The notes under the pieces are model-generated. The model was given only the letters and a program-made list of their open reading frames with translations, made no database searches and was not told the origin of the DNA. The position numbers and the translations under genes are program-made. Source: Apiospora phragmitis (lineage: Eukaryota > Ascomycota > Sordariomycetes > Amphisphaeriales > Apiosporaceae). Taken from it: a stretch of 64,000 bases of DNA. Positions 36,909 to 49,179 of the stretch are shown piece after piece. The first letter of the stretch is position 1. Every line of letters begins with the position of its first letter. The stretch spans positions 2,708,501-2,772,500 of the forward strand of contig JAQQWL010000006.1 of assembly GCA_038363925.1 (NCBI GenBank), read 5' to 3'.

Positions 36909-38915
36909 CTAACCGCGACTAGATGACCCGCCTGCTTTCGGTTTCTCGTGGGAGACATCGTCTTCTTCAGAGCTGTCATCACCGATATCATAATGTCCCT
37001 TTTTTGCTCCCGTCTCCGTCGGTGTCTGCACATGGAGATCGTCCAGCTCGCTTTCATCAAAATCGGCAGCTTCCACATCACGATGGGACCTCGGGTTGCC
37101 GTTACCGCGGAAGCTCTCTATGCCAGTGCTACGCGCAAGTCCAGACAAACCCTCGTATCCTTGGGTGCGTCGGCGGCCCCGCCAGACGAAGAAGCCCCAA
37201 GCACCGGCTGCGACGATAACGATGACCAGGACGAGTTCACCAGACTTGTAGTAGGCAGACCACTTGGCATCTTCGACCTCCTTGTCTTTGGCGGCTTGGT
37301 CAGCTGTGTTGTTGCTTGCGCCTCCAACAGTAGTATCTGGCAATTTCGCCCCATCTAATGCGCTTTGCGAAGGAATTCCCCCGATGCTGCTGATGTTCAC
37401 ATCCATAAACCGGTCTAGCATGTCGCGCGAGCGACGAGCGTAGTCGAAAGGTACCATGTGCGAGGAGTTATAGAACAAGACATATGTCAGGTTTCGCGCC
37501 TCCTGCCAGAAGCCGGCCTTTTTGCCCTCAAAAGTCCAGTCGCGTCGCGGGGCCCAGTTTCCAGGGATATTTCGAACCCCTTTCCACCGTTCCATTCCAT
37601 GTTGCTAATGAAAGCTTCAGTACCAAGATGATTGCAGATGAGATCCTCAGCTCCAGAGAATAGAAGAATCTCAATTTCCTTCAACAACTCGGGGAAAAAT
37701 GTCACCGATGGCTTCGAGTTCTTCACCCCGAAAGCTGCACCGACAGCACCGTTGCACTCCTGCCATCCGGTATTCAGGTTTTTACTGATATGCAGTGCAG
37801 AAGTCACATCGTCTCTTCGTAGGTAAGGCGTAACGTTTTCCAAATCCGGAGGCCAGTTCATACCGCAGCTTGGGTAGGTGTCATCCAGGCGGACGTCGTA
37901 CATGTTGACACATCTTCCATTCTTCTGCGTGAGACGGAGGATGTCCTGCAAAACGGCCTCGCAGTTCTGGTTGTCCACCTCTTGCAAGTACTTAGAAGAC
38001 ATCTCCCTCGAACAGACGCGGTAGGAATTCTCGAGCTGTTGGGAAATGTCGGAGCCCTTCTTAACAAGACCTTTTTCGTAGGCGTAAGTGAGATAAGCTT
38101 CATACTGCTCAGGCGGCGAAACCCATCCGTTTCCAATCAAGACACCCTTCAGGTTCCACGAATGCATATCGGTAGGGTTGTTAGGGCTGCCAACAATCTG
38201 TGGGCTTTTATTTCGCTTAAGGATCGCGCGAGCAATATAGGGAATGTGCTGGCCAGCAAATGATTCTCCGGCAATATAGAGCTGCATTGTTACGTCAGCC
38301 ATCGTTGACGATGAATATACTCGGGTGTCTTACATCATCATGTTCATACTGTGGAAACAGCTTGAACCATTTCTCGAGGAAAGTGACGAATTGGTCGGCC
38401 ATTTCGTCCAGCTCGTGGAGGTAGTTGTTGGTATCGACAAAACTGTATCCGGTGCCGACGGGATTGTCAACGAAAAGGAGGTTTGCGAATTCATGCCAGG
38501 AGCCATTGTTGGGCACCAGAGTCTCCTTGTCTTTCGTCCTGAAGGGGCCAATCTCCATCATTGCGCCATCTTCGGAACTGCAGCCGGGGCCGCCATTGAG
38601 CCAGATGACGGTTCGTTGCCGGTCAGCGATGTGCTGGTTTTCGAAATGCCAAAAGAAGAGGTTTCCGTTGTGTTCTGGGTTGACTTCGATGTGACTAGAG
38701 CCGCAAGGGTCAGCATACATGTTGCAACGATGATGGGTGCTGATGAGAAGAGCTTACCCAGCATGCATCTTCACCAACGTGTCCTTGGGAGCGCCCGGCA
38801 ATGAGTGGACGAAGTAATCGGCAGCCGTCTTCTCAGCGCCGACTGCCAGGGTCCGCGACGCCAGGGCAAGCAGCCCGAAGGCGGCCAGCCGTATGGGGGA
38901 GGCAATTGAAGCCAT
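36909..38915 (-). CDS. KEX1: Pheromone-processing carboxypeptidase Kex1
   Basis: Serine carboxypeptidase (S10) of the late Golgi that removes C-terminal Lys/Arg left by kexin (Kex2) cleavage. Exons: 38915-38758, 38694-38334 and 38281-36909, giving about 630 residues, the usual length. Seen: N-terminal signal peptide (hydrophobic, ending about residue 25); [14 protein letters not shown] oxyanion region; GESFAG with nucleophile Ser180; SGAEDLICN with Asp386; SSHMVPFD with His448; a Ser/Asn/Asp-rich stem; one membrane helix at about 522-540 followed by a WRGRRR stop and an acidic cytosolic tail, the Kex1 topology. One frame break lies at the G run 37564-37566 (CCC on the coding strand). Adding one base joins GGKGFEIS to [10 protein letters not shown], a conserved stretch, so a base is most likely missing from the sequence. 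It is relevant to the kexin-site repeat precursor at 59285-59900. Confidence 0.92.
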
Positions 38916-40682
38916 GTCTGCTAAACTGTCGCGTAAGAGCGACGGCGGAGTAGGGCGACTTCAATCCTCAAGAAAAGGCAAATGGGATGGCTAGACAAAG
39001 CAGTGATTGAAAGACAGGTATAAGATAAAAGAAAGCTGCAAGAAGAGACTAATCAATGGGCTGAAACTGGAAAGTAAGAAGGATGAAGTGGCCTTTCGAT
39101 TTCGCGTCGGCCCCGATACGTCCGATGGATGGCGATAAATGGTTAAGGTCAGGAACGGTTGACTTTCAAACACGGCCCCAATGCACTGTGGCTGACGAAC
39201 GCGTATGGAGAACAGGGGCCCCGTTTTAGGGGCCATCCGCTGTACCGGCTCCCGCTCCTTTCAATCAAATCATGCTACTGCGGCGGTTCTGAAGCTGCAA
39301 GTCTATACTTCAAGTTCGTAAAAACAAGACTAGATGTGATTATTGAATGATATCGAATTCGCTTGAATTATGTAGGGCGCTCTGGAGAATGCTAGGTAGA
39401 GTGAGGTGAGTGTACATGTATGCTATCCATCGCAGTGCACTGGATAGGGATACTCTAAGTGGGACTTCAGCGGCAGGCAGTGAGGCTAGGTTACTGTAGG
39501 TCTATTTACGTACATAAACTATTGATAGCTTTCAGCTATCTTCATCCACAGCAGATCATCGTAAGAATATACCAATATATATCAGATTACGTATTCACAC
39601 TTCTATTCATGAACGATTTCCAATGGAGGCAGGCCGTACGGAGGAATAGAAGATGGCGTGAATCGAAAGTTTCCCCTGATGCACCAAATAATGTAATGCG
39701 ACTCAATTCTTACGAGGTCGGAGAGGATAAAGATGTCATAGTAAAGTAGACCCACATCGGCTTTCCAGTGCGCCTGCCTGCCTGTCTCCTGTCTATTGCT
39801 TCCAGCCAACGAGGTCGGTGAAATGTCCATCTTTTTCAGGTGCAGCCCGGGCCTTCAGTCTGAAGTTTGAGACGACGATGTTTGTAGTTCCGGGATGTTT
39901 CAAGGTGCTGAAAGCTGTTCATCAAACACTCAATCCCCACCAGGCAATGAATCAGACAGGCACTTATCGATCAACATTTTCCCGCGGGGACATAGATCCC
40001 ACAGCACTTGCGATGCAAACAAAAACAGGCTGAGCGAGCGAATCATCTTGACCGCCAGCCACCCGGGGAAGAAGAAAATGCTTTCTATACAGCTCAAAAA
40101 CTACCTGGCTCTCCTGCGTGAAACCCGGCGCTACCGCACAATCAGAGTCGCGGCATCTTCGAGCATACCAATGATGTCCAATTGGAAGAACATACTAATT
40201 TGGAGCCACAGGTTTGCCGTCGGGAAGAGCAATCGCTTGTGCCGAAGTCCCAAAGACGGGCCCGCCTGAGTGCGGACATGGGAAACTATCCTCACTCGAC
40301 TGCTGTCGGTCAACCGCATCAGCAGTCAAATCTTCCATTGTGGTGGCAAGCCTTTGTGCTGTATCTTATTTGGCATTTCCATGCAAATTGAGGTCTGCGG
40401 AGCAAATGCTTAGTCTCGCAACTGGTAATCCAGTGGCTTTGGCACTTCCAGACAGGCAACACCACTGTCCTCCTAGCAGATACACAGAAGACAAACAGAA
40501 GTGGCTGGCTTGCGTGTATGCTCCCAATCCGCTTATTGGCCTGAACGAGCCATCGCGAGCCTTTGTGCGCGATAAAAGCCGCAGGCAAACCCCAAATCCT
40601 CGAGCGAAGACGACATACAGCGACCCGTATTAGACATTACCGGTATAAATCGTCATACCGCCATCATCCATCGTCAACCCCA
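38916..40682. other. Intergenic region with some protein-like but broken frames
   Basis: About 1.8 kb. The left part is the KEX1 promoter. Between 39818 and 40633 (+) three frames carry overlapping stretches of 60-140 codons with fairly protein-like composition, but stops interrupt each one and no convincing introns or motifs join them. It could be a decayed gene, a rapidly evolving gene I cannot splice, or chance. Confidence 0.35.
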
Positions 40683-41201
40683 TCACCGAGGCGCTGCTAA
40701 TATTATGTTCATCATGGCATCGATCGCTCGATCCCCCTCATCCTCGGAAATCATGCCGAGTTCCTGCAGGGTCGTCACCACATCACCAACCCAGTGCTGG
40801 CAGCCCCAGCTTGGATCCTCGTTGTTAACCGCGGCGCCCTTGATTGTGTCGCGCAGAGTTGTATCCACGGCTGAAGTGGTGGGCAAAGTCGCGACATGAA
40901 TCTGGGAGCGGTAGTCAGGCCTCAACCGGGGAGCTGCCAAGTTCCACAACTCGCCGGCTCGGTATCTCCCGGGTTGGCCATCAAGACGAAATGTGCTGTT
41001 CGTGTTGCTGTCATCATTCGCCGCCACATAAAGATCTGTGACTCGTGTTGCTGGCGTATCTTCAGGTTTACCTCTGAAAATCAAGATCGAAAGTGTTTGA
41101 GCATGTTCTCGAGTTGACGCGGCCACTCTGTTGGCACCATCTTTTCCTGCCGGCGTTTCTTGCTCGGCGCCAGATTCCCTTGCTGAGGTCGGGCTGCTCA
41201 T
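40683..41201 (-). CDS. Small uncharacterised fungal protein with a WGCQHWVGD core
   Basis: I do not recognise a named family. The frame is open from 41312; the ATG at 41201 (MSSPTSARE) is my choice because upstream residues look like leader sequence. This gives 172 residues. After a Ser/Glu-rich, probably disordered first 45 residues, the rest looks like a folded domain. It has alternating hydrophobic strands (TLSILIFRG, VTDLYVAA, STFRLDG, QIHVATLP), then a helical C-terminus with WGCQHWVGDVVTTLQELG and DEGDRAIDAMMNIIL. From memory, similar short proteins of unknown function occur in plant-associated ascomycetes, but I could not verify this. There is no signal peptide or membrane helix. Reading on the opposite strand gives a shadow frame only. 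Confidence 0.6.
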   Translation of the reverse strand: MSSPTSARESGAEQETPAGKDGANRVAASTREHAQTLSILIFRGKPEDTPATRVTDLYVAANDDSNTNSTFRLDGQPGRYRAGELWNLAAPRLRPDYRSQIHVATLPTTSAVDTTLRDTIKGAAVNNEDPSWGCQHWVGDVVTTLQELGMISEDEGDRAIDAMMNIILAAPR

Positions 41202-44106
41202 TGGAGTCTCGCCGTGCAAAAGAAAGAGCCGCCTCCTGCGCGTGACCATAGGCCTGTTGTTTAGACTTTCCTGGACGTGGTGGTCCTGCTCAAGGGCCAC
41301 AAGTTGTCGCACGCGATTTCGATGGACCGATTGTGGGTGTGCGTACTTGTCTCAGAGAAAGCCAACTGCAGCCGCTGCGATGTTGATTTATGACGAAGAT
41401 GCGTGTGTTTTCCGCCCGATTCTCAGGCTCGGAAAGGATGTTCTTGCGGCAGATTCGGAGTTCAAGGGGGCAAGAAAGTTGTGGTGTGCGTATTTAGGCG
41501 TACGTGGTTGACACCTTAACACACCCACTCGCACAGCTTGGCCGGCGGCAGCGGGCTTGATATTGCTACACTAAAGAGCCCGAAACCACCAAATGCAGCA
41601 CGCTCAAGTAATCATACCACCCATTTCTTTCCGATGCAAAACTAGGCGATCGCTTCTATAAATTAGGGGACCATGCATAAGATCGACAATCGTCCTAGCC
41701 TACAAACCGCTCCACCCCCTTTGGTTCGGTTCCTTGTTCTCAGCACGGCTGTGGATCTGATAACGATGCTGCCCGCTTCTGGAAGCCGGGCAACAAGCCA
41801 GATAACCTAGCGAAAGAACAAACAAGAAGGGACAGCTCTCCAGGGTCGAGTCGGGGGGGCACGGCCAAAGGTCGGCTGGTCTCCGTGAGGACCCTAGGCT
41901 GCTACATACCATTGGTAGGCTTTCACACGGGTGATAGGGCGTGCTGTAGTGTAGGTTGACTTTTTCTTGACGTCCGCATTTCATGCATGCATGGCCCACC
42001 CCACCGAACGGTCTAGGCCCCTACATCACCTCAGATTGACGAGACAAACAACGGCCGAGAGACACCCAATTTGCCCGAATAGGATTACGGGCTCGTTTTC
42101 CATCTTCGTGTTCAACCCTTCCCCAAAGCAAGCCCACCACCAAGGCGCGGACTCCTCGGTGCTATGTATCGACGAGTTTATTAGAAGGGTTGCCTATCAG
42201 CCGGGGCTAGCTACTTTCGAGCCCACTTGCCTTACTGTTGTAGTGTAGTAGGCTGGAAATAGCAAGAGAAGCCCCGTGCCCTCCCCTCTCTACTCCGAAA
42301 TGTGCCCTCCATGATCCATCCCCACGATGTGGGAACTCGAATTACTACAAGCTTATTTCGTGAGTTGCAGTCACGGACACCCATTGGCTGTCAGACGTAC
42401 TGCCATCCCTACCCAGGATCTGTATTTGAAACAAAACCCTACAAGATCAACAATGCACCGTTGTTGTGTTGTATGTGCTACGAGGGGACTGCGACCATGC
42501 AGTTGATATAAGAGCTGTCAGCTTGGGCCCCCGGCTGCAGCAGTTGGTGCGGGCAGGCAACCACTGGATGCCAAGATGCAAGCAATGCCCAAGTACAAGT
42601 CACTGCTGCTACTGGCAGCTGGGGGCTGCCCTCAGGCAATTATCGGAACCCCATCATTTGCGGCTCAAGGGACGACTGTCCTACGGCCGGCACTGAAGGA
42701 TCAATGCATGGCCTGCTAGTCTCTTCTCACCTTGGCGCCGTTCCATTTTCGCAAGCTAGAAGCCCGCGAGAACGCCAGGGTCAAGGAGGGTCTTTCTGTG
42801 GTTGACCATACAGTCTTGCCCTACGAATAGCACTGAAAGTCCGGAGCAAAAGTGCCTTCGCGGGACATGATCGGAGCGGCCGGCGCAGCTCTTGTCAGAT
42901 GCATTGGAAAAGACAGAGATAGATGCCTAATGAGACTCGCTCCATGCATGATGCGAGCAAGCATCTCTGTGCCGGCTGATCACCAGCCCGCAGGTACACG
43001 GGTTGACTAAGTATGCAGGGCTTCGAGGAAGGCTCGAAAGCATCGGGTCATTCAGACATATTGTTTCGCACTTTGACTCACTCGCTCACAGGTAGTTGCT
43101 CTAGGGTACACCAATGAGAAACCCCGTGTGATCCCGCCAAGGAAAAGCGGCTGAGCGGATCCGGAAGCCGAAGCCACATTATAAGCATGCACTGCTTCTT
43201 GGACAGCAAAAGAAGACAGGCGCATGTCAGCAAACTCCCCTGTCGAGTTGCATCCTGATGTCGGTCAAGCTTCGTAAGCCATGAAGATAAACAACATCAC
43301 CAACCTTGCAAAACCCACGGCATCCTCGGCAGATCTTATTCCTCCTTCGTACACGCAAGACATCACTGACCGCCTCCTTTCTCACGGGATATTTCTTATT
43401 GTGTCTTTCGTCGTTCGTCGGGTCTACCAGGTCTTACGAGCCTCACTGGACATCCATACTACCTCCCCTCATACTTGAAGGCGCTTGGCACCGTTCGCCC
43501 ACCGACAGATGGTATGCAAGGACGCCACGACCACGACGATCACTTCTTGGTGATCGGAATAAGTCGTGCTGGAACATACGAGTAAGGGAGCCGTCTAAAA
43601 GCACTCGCGTAGAAAACCATATGATATTACATCCCCAGGCAACGCCAACTCATCACCAGCTTCTTCAGACGCGTCTAGAACTCTGGGAGTGTTGCGACTT
43701 CGGCATGACTGCGTTTACTCCAAATCAGAAAACTGCGTAGTCCCTTATCCCCGCCGCTGTAATCGTGATCTGTCTATTTATTCTAAAATATCGTATAGGG
43801 GCTGTCTAGTATCACAGCCTGCTCCCATAGTCCAATTTCCACATAACCAGTAGTTAAAAAAAAGATCCCATATTGCGGTGAAGTGTTCTTCTGGGTCTCG
43901 GGTCGAAGGCGACCTGGGATCTGTGCCTACCAGGGGCCGTACCCAACGACTCGGCTCCTCGCCGACTCGCTTAGGGGGGCTTGGGGAGGATATAAAGCTA
44001 CTTTTAGCCAATACGGAAATACCATCTTCACTTTACCATTCATGGTTGGGTCTCGAGACATCCACAAGACGTTCTTGCAGCCGAGATATTGTTTAGTATT
44101 AACACA

Positions 44107-44127
44107 GTGTGTGTGTGTGTGTGTGTG
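44107..44127. repeat. (GT)n microsatellite
   Basis: About ten GT units in intergenic DNA. Confidence 0.85.
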
Positions 44128-45321
44128 CCCATCTGGCTGCGTAATTTCGAGCGGTTGGGGGGCTGTTCCCGAAGCCTTCATCTCCGACCCGTCGCCCTAG
44201 GCTTCAACGTACATGCATACATACACCATCGGGTACGACTCGGTTGATTAGCCCCCGAGAGACAGCTGCTCTTCGGATCTCGAGGTTGGGCTGGCAGCTT
44301 ATGCGACTCTCCATCCTCGGCAAATGTCTCAATATACAACTAATAATCCCCGGAAGTATCTTGCCTATCATCCTCGATCTTGCCCAGCCAGTGACATCCT
44401 CTTGACTAGCCAAGTCGAACCCAACTCAAACGAGAGATTTCATGGCAAGGTCTTTCTACCCATTGCGCTTGCCCTTCCCTCCAAACACAAGGACACACAC
44501 TTCAGGCCCTGCAGTGGCTTCCCGGTCATTTTCCTTGATGACTAGACAATTATCTCGTTGCAAGCTACCTAGCTATCCCGTTGCTATTTTATTGCAACTC
44601 CGAGCTGCCACCCGAGACCGAAGTCGCGCAAATGGATACTTTTGGGCTTACTCCGCTAGTGCTGTCAAGAAAAGAAGGCTCCTTGCTTGCAGATACAAAG
44701 AAGCAAACAACTACTAGCTAAGAAGCGGGCTAGAGAGCGGGCATCGTCTCACTTGGACTGGATCTGAAGACGGAGGAGAGCACACATGCAGCTTCCACGG
44801 GACCCCCTCCCTATGGCAACACATACATAGCACGCAAGCATGGACGATGCCACTACCTACAACCCATGAGACATCCCCGCCGGGTCGATCGGTCTAAACC
44901 GTCGTCGACATTGCCTCGGTGTAAGTGGTCACGACGTTTTGGTAATGCCTCTTTCAATAACCGCTGCCCAAGCCCACGGGACCGCCGCCGAGAATGAGGC
45001 CAGCCAGATGGCAGGCAGTTCGGTCCCTACACTGAAAACCGGCTTTCCCTATACAGAATGTCTTCGAAGCCCAGAGACCCTTGCAAGGACAAGGACGACA
45101 TGCTATGAGAGAAACTATGACAAGCGCTCAAGCATCGCTTAGTGGAGAAGGTAGGCAACTAGGATCATTGTTCAGACTTATGTTCAAGGCTTATCTATTT
45201 GTCATCTGTAGGTAGTTCTGGGGAAACAGCCGACGCACATAGTGAGATGATGATGCTTGCCATCAGTTCGTGGTCTCTCGTCATTGTCCAAAGTTCACGC
45301 AAGCGGTAGGAGCCAAAGAAG

Positions 45322-45341
45322 ACACACACACACACACACAC
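45322..45341. repeat. (AC)n microsatellite
   Basis: Ten AC units in intergenic DNA. Confidence 0.85.
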
Positions 45342-46057
45342 GGCCAGTGCTTTCCCAACTTCTTGGGACTGAAGAGGCAAGTACGGAAGTGATGTGTGTC
45401 TTTCCATCCTCATATGGCTGAGCCAACTGGTGAAGAGACCAGGAATATGCACAAGCCTTCTACTATCTCAGTCATCTCCCTCTGCCTCCTTCCACCACCC
45501 CTTTCATAGACCTCATGGTCGTACCGAGGTCTTGGCGAAGTTCTTTTTGCAACTCTTCGCCAATTCATAAGACATTCCAGAAACCAAGTAACGACTCTTA
45601 GAGCAATCTTCTCAACATCTCAAGTGAACTCTGTTTGCGATGTGATGCGATGCGCGTCGTGCATACGCCTCGAGTACTGGTTTGTCGGTTGTTGCCGCAG
45701 AATTAGGCACACGGGGCCCAGGCAGTAGAGGCCGGGGAATAGTAACAGGAAGAAGAAAAAACACCAAAGGAAAAAGGGATATTGCTGCGACTGCAGTGCT
45801 GTCATGTCGATATATGAGCACAGTATGAAAGGGAAAAAGGCACCCCAGAATGGAGCTCTCTCAGAGGCTTCCGCAAGAAGGAATGGGTACTATTGCCGAA
45901 ATATGCGTTGGATGCCCGCTCGTTTTGCTGTCATATGACACGAAGATTACGTTTATAAGAACAATCAAGAAGTTTACCAACAGTGTCCCGTCCGAGTCGC
46001 CTAGAGTGGTAATAATGTCATGGGGCTGGCTGGCTGGCTATATGCTCCAAGTGACCC

Positions 46058-49000
46058 TCAAGCGCTTTGCGGGGACGAAACTGGAAGGGACATATTTCCG
46101 CCTTTCTCCTCGAATGCAGCCTTTCGGGCGCTTGCACTCTCCATGCGCTGGAGACCAAGCTTTTCTAAGCCAGAGACAGCACTGTCAACTTCACCGAAGG
46201 AAATGCCAAGGCCGTTCTGCTTCTCATCGTCGCCCTGTAGAGATGCAGCAGGGTCCTCGGCCTTCTCGTCAAGGTTCATCAGCGCGGGTGGCCGATGTCG
46301 CATCTGGCGGGCTTTGGTGAGCGATATCGTCTTCTGTTGGTAGGTCGATGTCATGGGCTTTGTATCGTCGCGATCAATAGTCGCCTTCATTAACGCAGCC
46401 ATCCATAGGCGACCTTGCTTTAGGTTGGAACAGGCGAAATAATGCACTGTCGGTTTCGTGAAGTTGACGGCTCGTGATAAACCGGCCCGAGGTGGCATCA
46501 GTTTGAAGATGAACATGGCATCGTCACCCTTTTCCAATGTTTCCGATGCGAGGTTACTGTCAGCCGGCGTCACGGGGGTGTTGCTAGCACCCGTGATGGT
46601 GGCGTGAAGTCCCGTCAATCGATCCGTGTCGGCAGGAAGAACACGATGGAAGGATATGTCGATGAGGCCCTTCTCTTCTGTGTCGTCTTCGGAATAGAAG
46701 TAAGACAGACGTCGGCCCTTGAGGACAAAGAGCCTCGGTTTCCAGGTCGTCATGAGATTGCTGTTTTTCTTCTTCATCCAGCCACTGTAGTCGGCATCCT
46801 TGACAGCTTCGCGTGGCGAGATCTTCAACAGCCCTCTTTGGTAAGCACTCGTTTCCTGTTTTGTCTTCTGCTTGGCAGCCTTGCGGGTTTGACTATTAGT
46901 GGCGGAAAGCGGGCTCTTGGCGAGGCCAGGCGACTCCAAGTCAAGGCTTGGCCCTCCGGACGGCGTACTCGACCCGGTCTTCGCGGAGTCGCGTAGAGAG
47001 CCGTCACTCGGCGACGCAAGCTTAGCCCTCTCATTGCCAGTCACGGCATCCGATATAGCGCGCAGGCCACCGAAGCCGGACATCTTGGCTGGCTTGGCAA
47101 GCCAGTCACCTTGTAGGGCTTGCCGGTTGGCAGGAGAATTGGGTGACGGGCTTCCCTCGACTTCCCCGTTGTTAAGCTTTGTAACGGTAGGGGCGGGCCC
47201 GTCCTTCATTGGCGGTATAGGTCGGAACGAATCTGTGGTCGCTGTTGACATCCTTCGCTGCGACCCAGATCTACCATAGTACATTTGAGCCGCGGTTGGC
47301 GGGTCCCTGGATGAGTCGACACTTCCAAATCGGGAATGCCGAGAAAGAGCTGTCGCACTTCTAACGCGTTGTTCTTCGGTATAGCTTCCTTGGTGGGAAT
47401 GCCCTGCAAGACTGTCGCTCCGTTTCTTGAGCGTGTTACGTTTATTGCGCCCATCCACCTCAGTGCCCGAAAAATAACCCCGGTAAGGTCCAAACCACCT
47501 GGGGCAGCTGCAACATTCTCCTCTGAGATGTTCAAATCTTGCACCCCAGTCGATGAGAGAGGACGTGCTGGAAAGGCAGCAGTTGTCGATGCCCCACCCA
47601 TAGTCCAATTGCGATCGAACGAAGGCTGCTTCCTATGAGTCGTTGGCTCCTTCTGGGTCAAAGAGCCGGCTGACGGGAGCTTGGCATTACTGCCCGTCAC
47701 AGTAGTGCCTGTAAGACGGTACTCCGTAGATGAATGACGTCGCGAGTGGTGCAGGTCTCGTACAGAGGCGGCCGAAGGCCTCTTTTGATGTGATGGTCGC
47801 GTCGGACTGTCCTGCAAAAGGTGTGGAGAGATCGGTGTCATGGGACTGAGGGGATCGCCCTTGGACATAGATTGAGACAAGCGTCTGCTTTGGTCCATAG
47901 ATCCCATCTTGCTCGCATTAGTCAAAGTGTTGGTCCGACTGCGCATTCTTGAACCTTCGCTTCCAGCGTCACTTCCATGCGATGCAGTGTTCCTCCGGGT
48001 CAATAAGACACCATTGACCTCATCTTGCAAGTTCTTGACTTTCTGCCATGTCTTCAGTCTCCTCCCTACAGAACCAAGGTCAAAGGCTTTGAGGAACAGT
48101 GACGACTGGTCCATGCTGAGCAGAACCTCGCCGGTTATTTCTTGATCGCGGAAGACTTCACAGTGCTTCTTGTCAACACCAATGGTGAACAAGTACTCGG
48201 CCACATCGTCAGCGCTCCATGACTCAACCTGTGCTCGAGTATGTGCATCATCTTCCTCCTCGTCTGTTTCTTCGCCTTGTATGTAGGAAAGCCGGTCATG
48301 CAAGGGAGCGCTATACTCGCTACTCGAATCGTTGGCAGTATGGGGGGCTCTGCTATTTGGTTTCCCATGTAGATCGTTCATATGCTCATCGATGACGGTC
48401 AAAGTCTCATGTAGGACAGGACTATCCTGGCTTTGCCCGTGGCCTACTAGTCGACCTGCTGCTGCTGCCCCTCCAAACCCTGAGCCTCCTGATATGCTCC
48501 TGCCGCCGCTCGACGGATTTGAATTAGAATGCGCGAGAGGTTTGCTTTCTGACTTCGCTGAGTTCAAGGGTAGGGTAACAGGGTCGGGTTTCGTCGTGGA
48601 TCCTTGGGATGTAGCTGGGCGCACATCGCTTGCTGTGACGGCAGCTTTGGCCGACAAATTTGTCTCCCCATTTGTGGTTGCAGGTTGGACTGCTGGAGCA
48701 GTCTTAGGTGCTGCTGCTGTAGATGTTATACCTCTGGGCGCAGGCCGAGTATAAACTACAACAGATGACTATGTTAACATAATGAACCAAGGGCTTTCTT
48801 GTTGGCTGCAGTCGCTTCGGGGGCAAAGAACGAACCTTCTGGAAAGAGCCCACTGTTGTCGTTGTTTAGATGCTTTCCCAAGAACCAGCCATCGCCAAAT
48901 TCGTCGTCGCGCTCGATTAATTTGATACGGTCTCCCTTAGCCAAACTCAACTCGTCGGAGCTCCTAGCTAGAAAGTCGTCTTGATGGTAGATGGTCAGCG

Positions 49001-49179
49001 AAGTCGTGCGTATAGCTTGAGGCAGTATAATCTTCAGAGAAGTCGGATTTCCCAGATGGGTATTTAAGAAGATGGGGTTGGTGAGACAACAAGTGAGCGA
49101 ACAAGGGAGGCCACTTACGAATGACCACAAGAATGTCGCCAACCTCGGGTTTGGTCTGGAATTCCGATCGCGACGCCAT
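46058..49179 (-). CDS. Boi1/Boi2 (Pob1)-like SH3-SAM-PH polarity scaffold
   Basis: Boi/Pob1 proteins are cortical scaffolds linking Cdc42-type signalling to exocytosis and polar growth. Exons: 49179-49119, 48979-48836 and 48755-46058, giving about 967 residues. An SH3 domain (about 16-70) is split by two introns: VVIHDFLARSSDELSLAKGD, DGWFLG, then LFPEVY. The SAM domain (about 244-313) shows WSADDVAEYLFTIGV and LGSVGRRLKTWQKV. A long Ser/Pro-rich middle (with SPMTPIS-type phosphosites) follows. The PH domain (about 723-863) starts DYSGWMKKKNSNLM and ends FACSNLKQGRLWMAALMKA. One frame break lies at the A run 47470-47474 (T run on the coding strand). One extra T joins DLTGVIF to SGTEVDGRNKR. 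Domain order and length match the family, so I regard the gene as functional. Confidence 0.88.

Larger units (their letters stand above)
41202..46057. other. 4.9-kb intergenic region with dinucleotide repeats
   Basis: No supported gene was found. Open frames are short, and the longer ones (for example 43306-43740 and 45850-46320) lack motifs; the last overlaps the 3' end of the Boi-like gene antisense. GT/CA repeats lie at 44107 and 45322. Confidence 0.45.
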
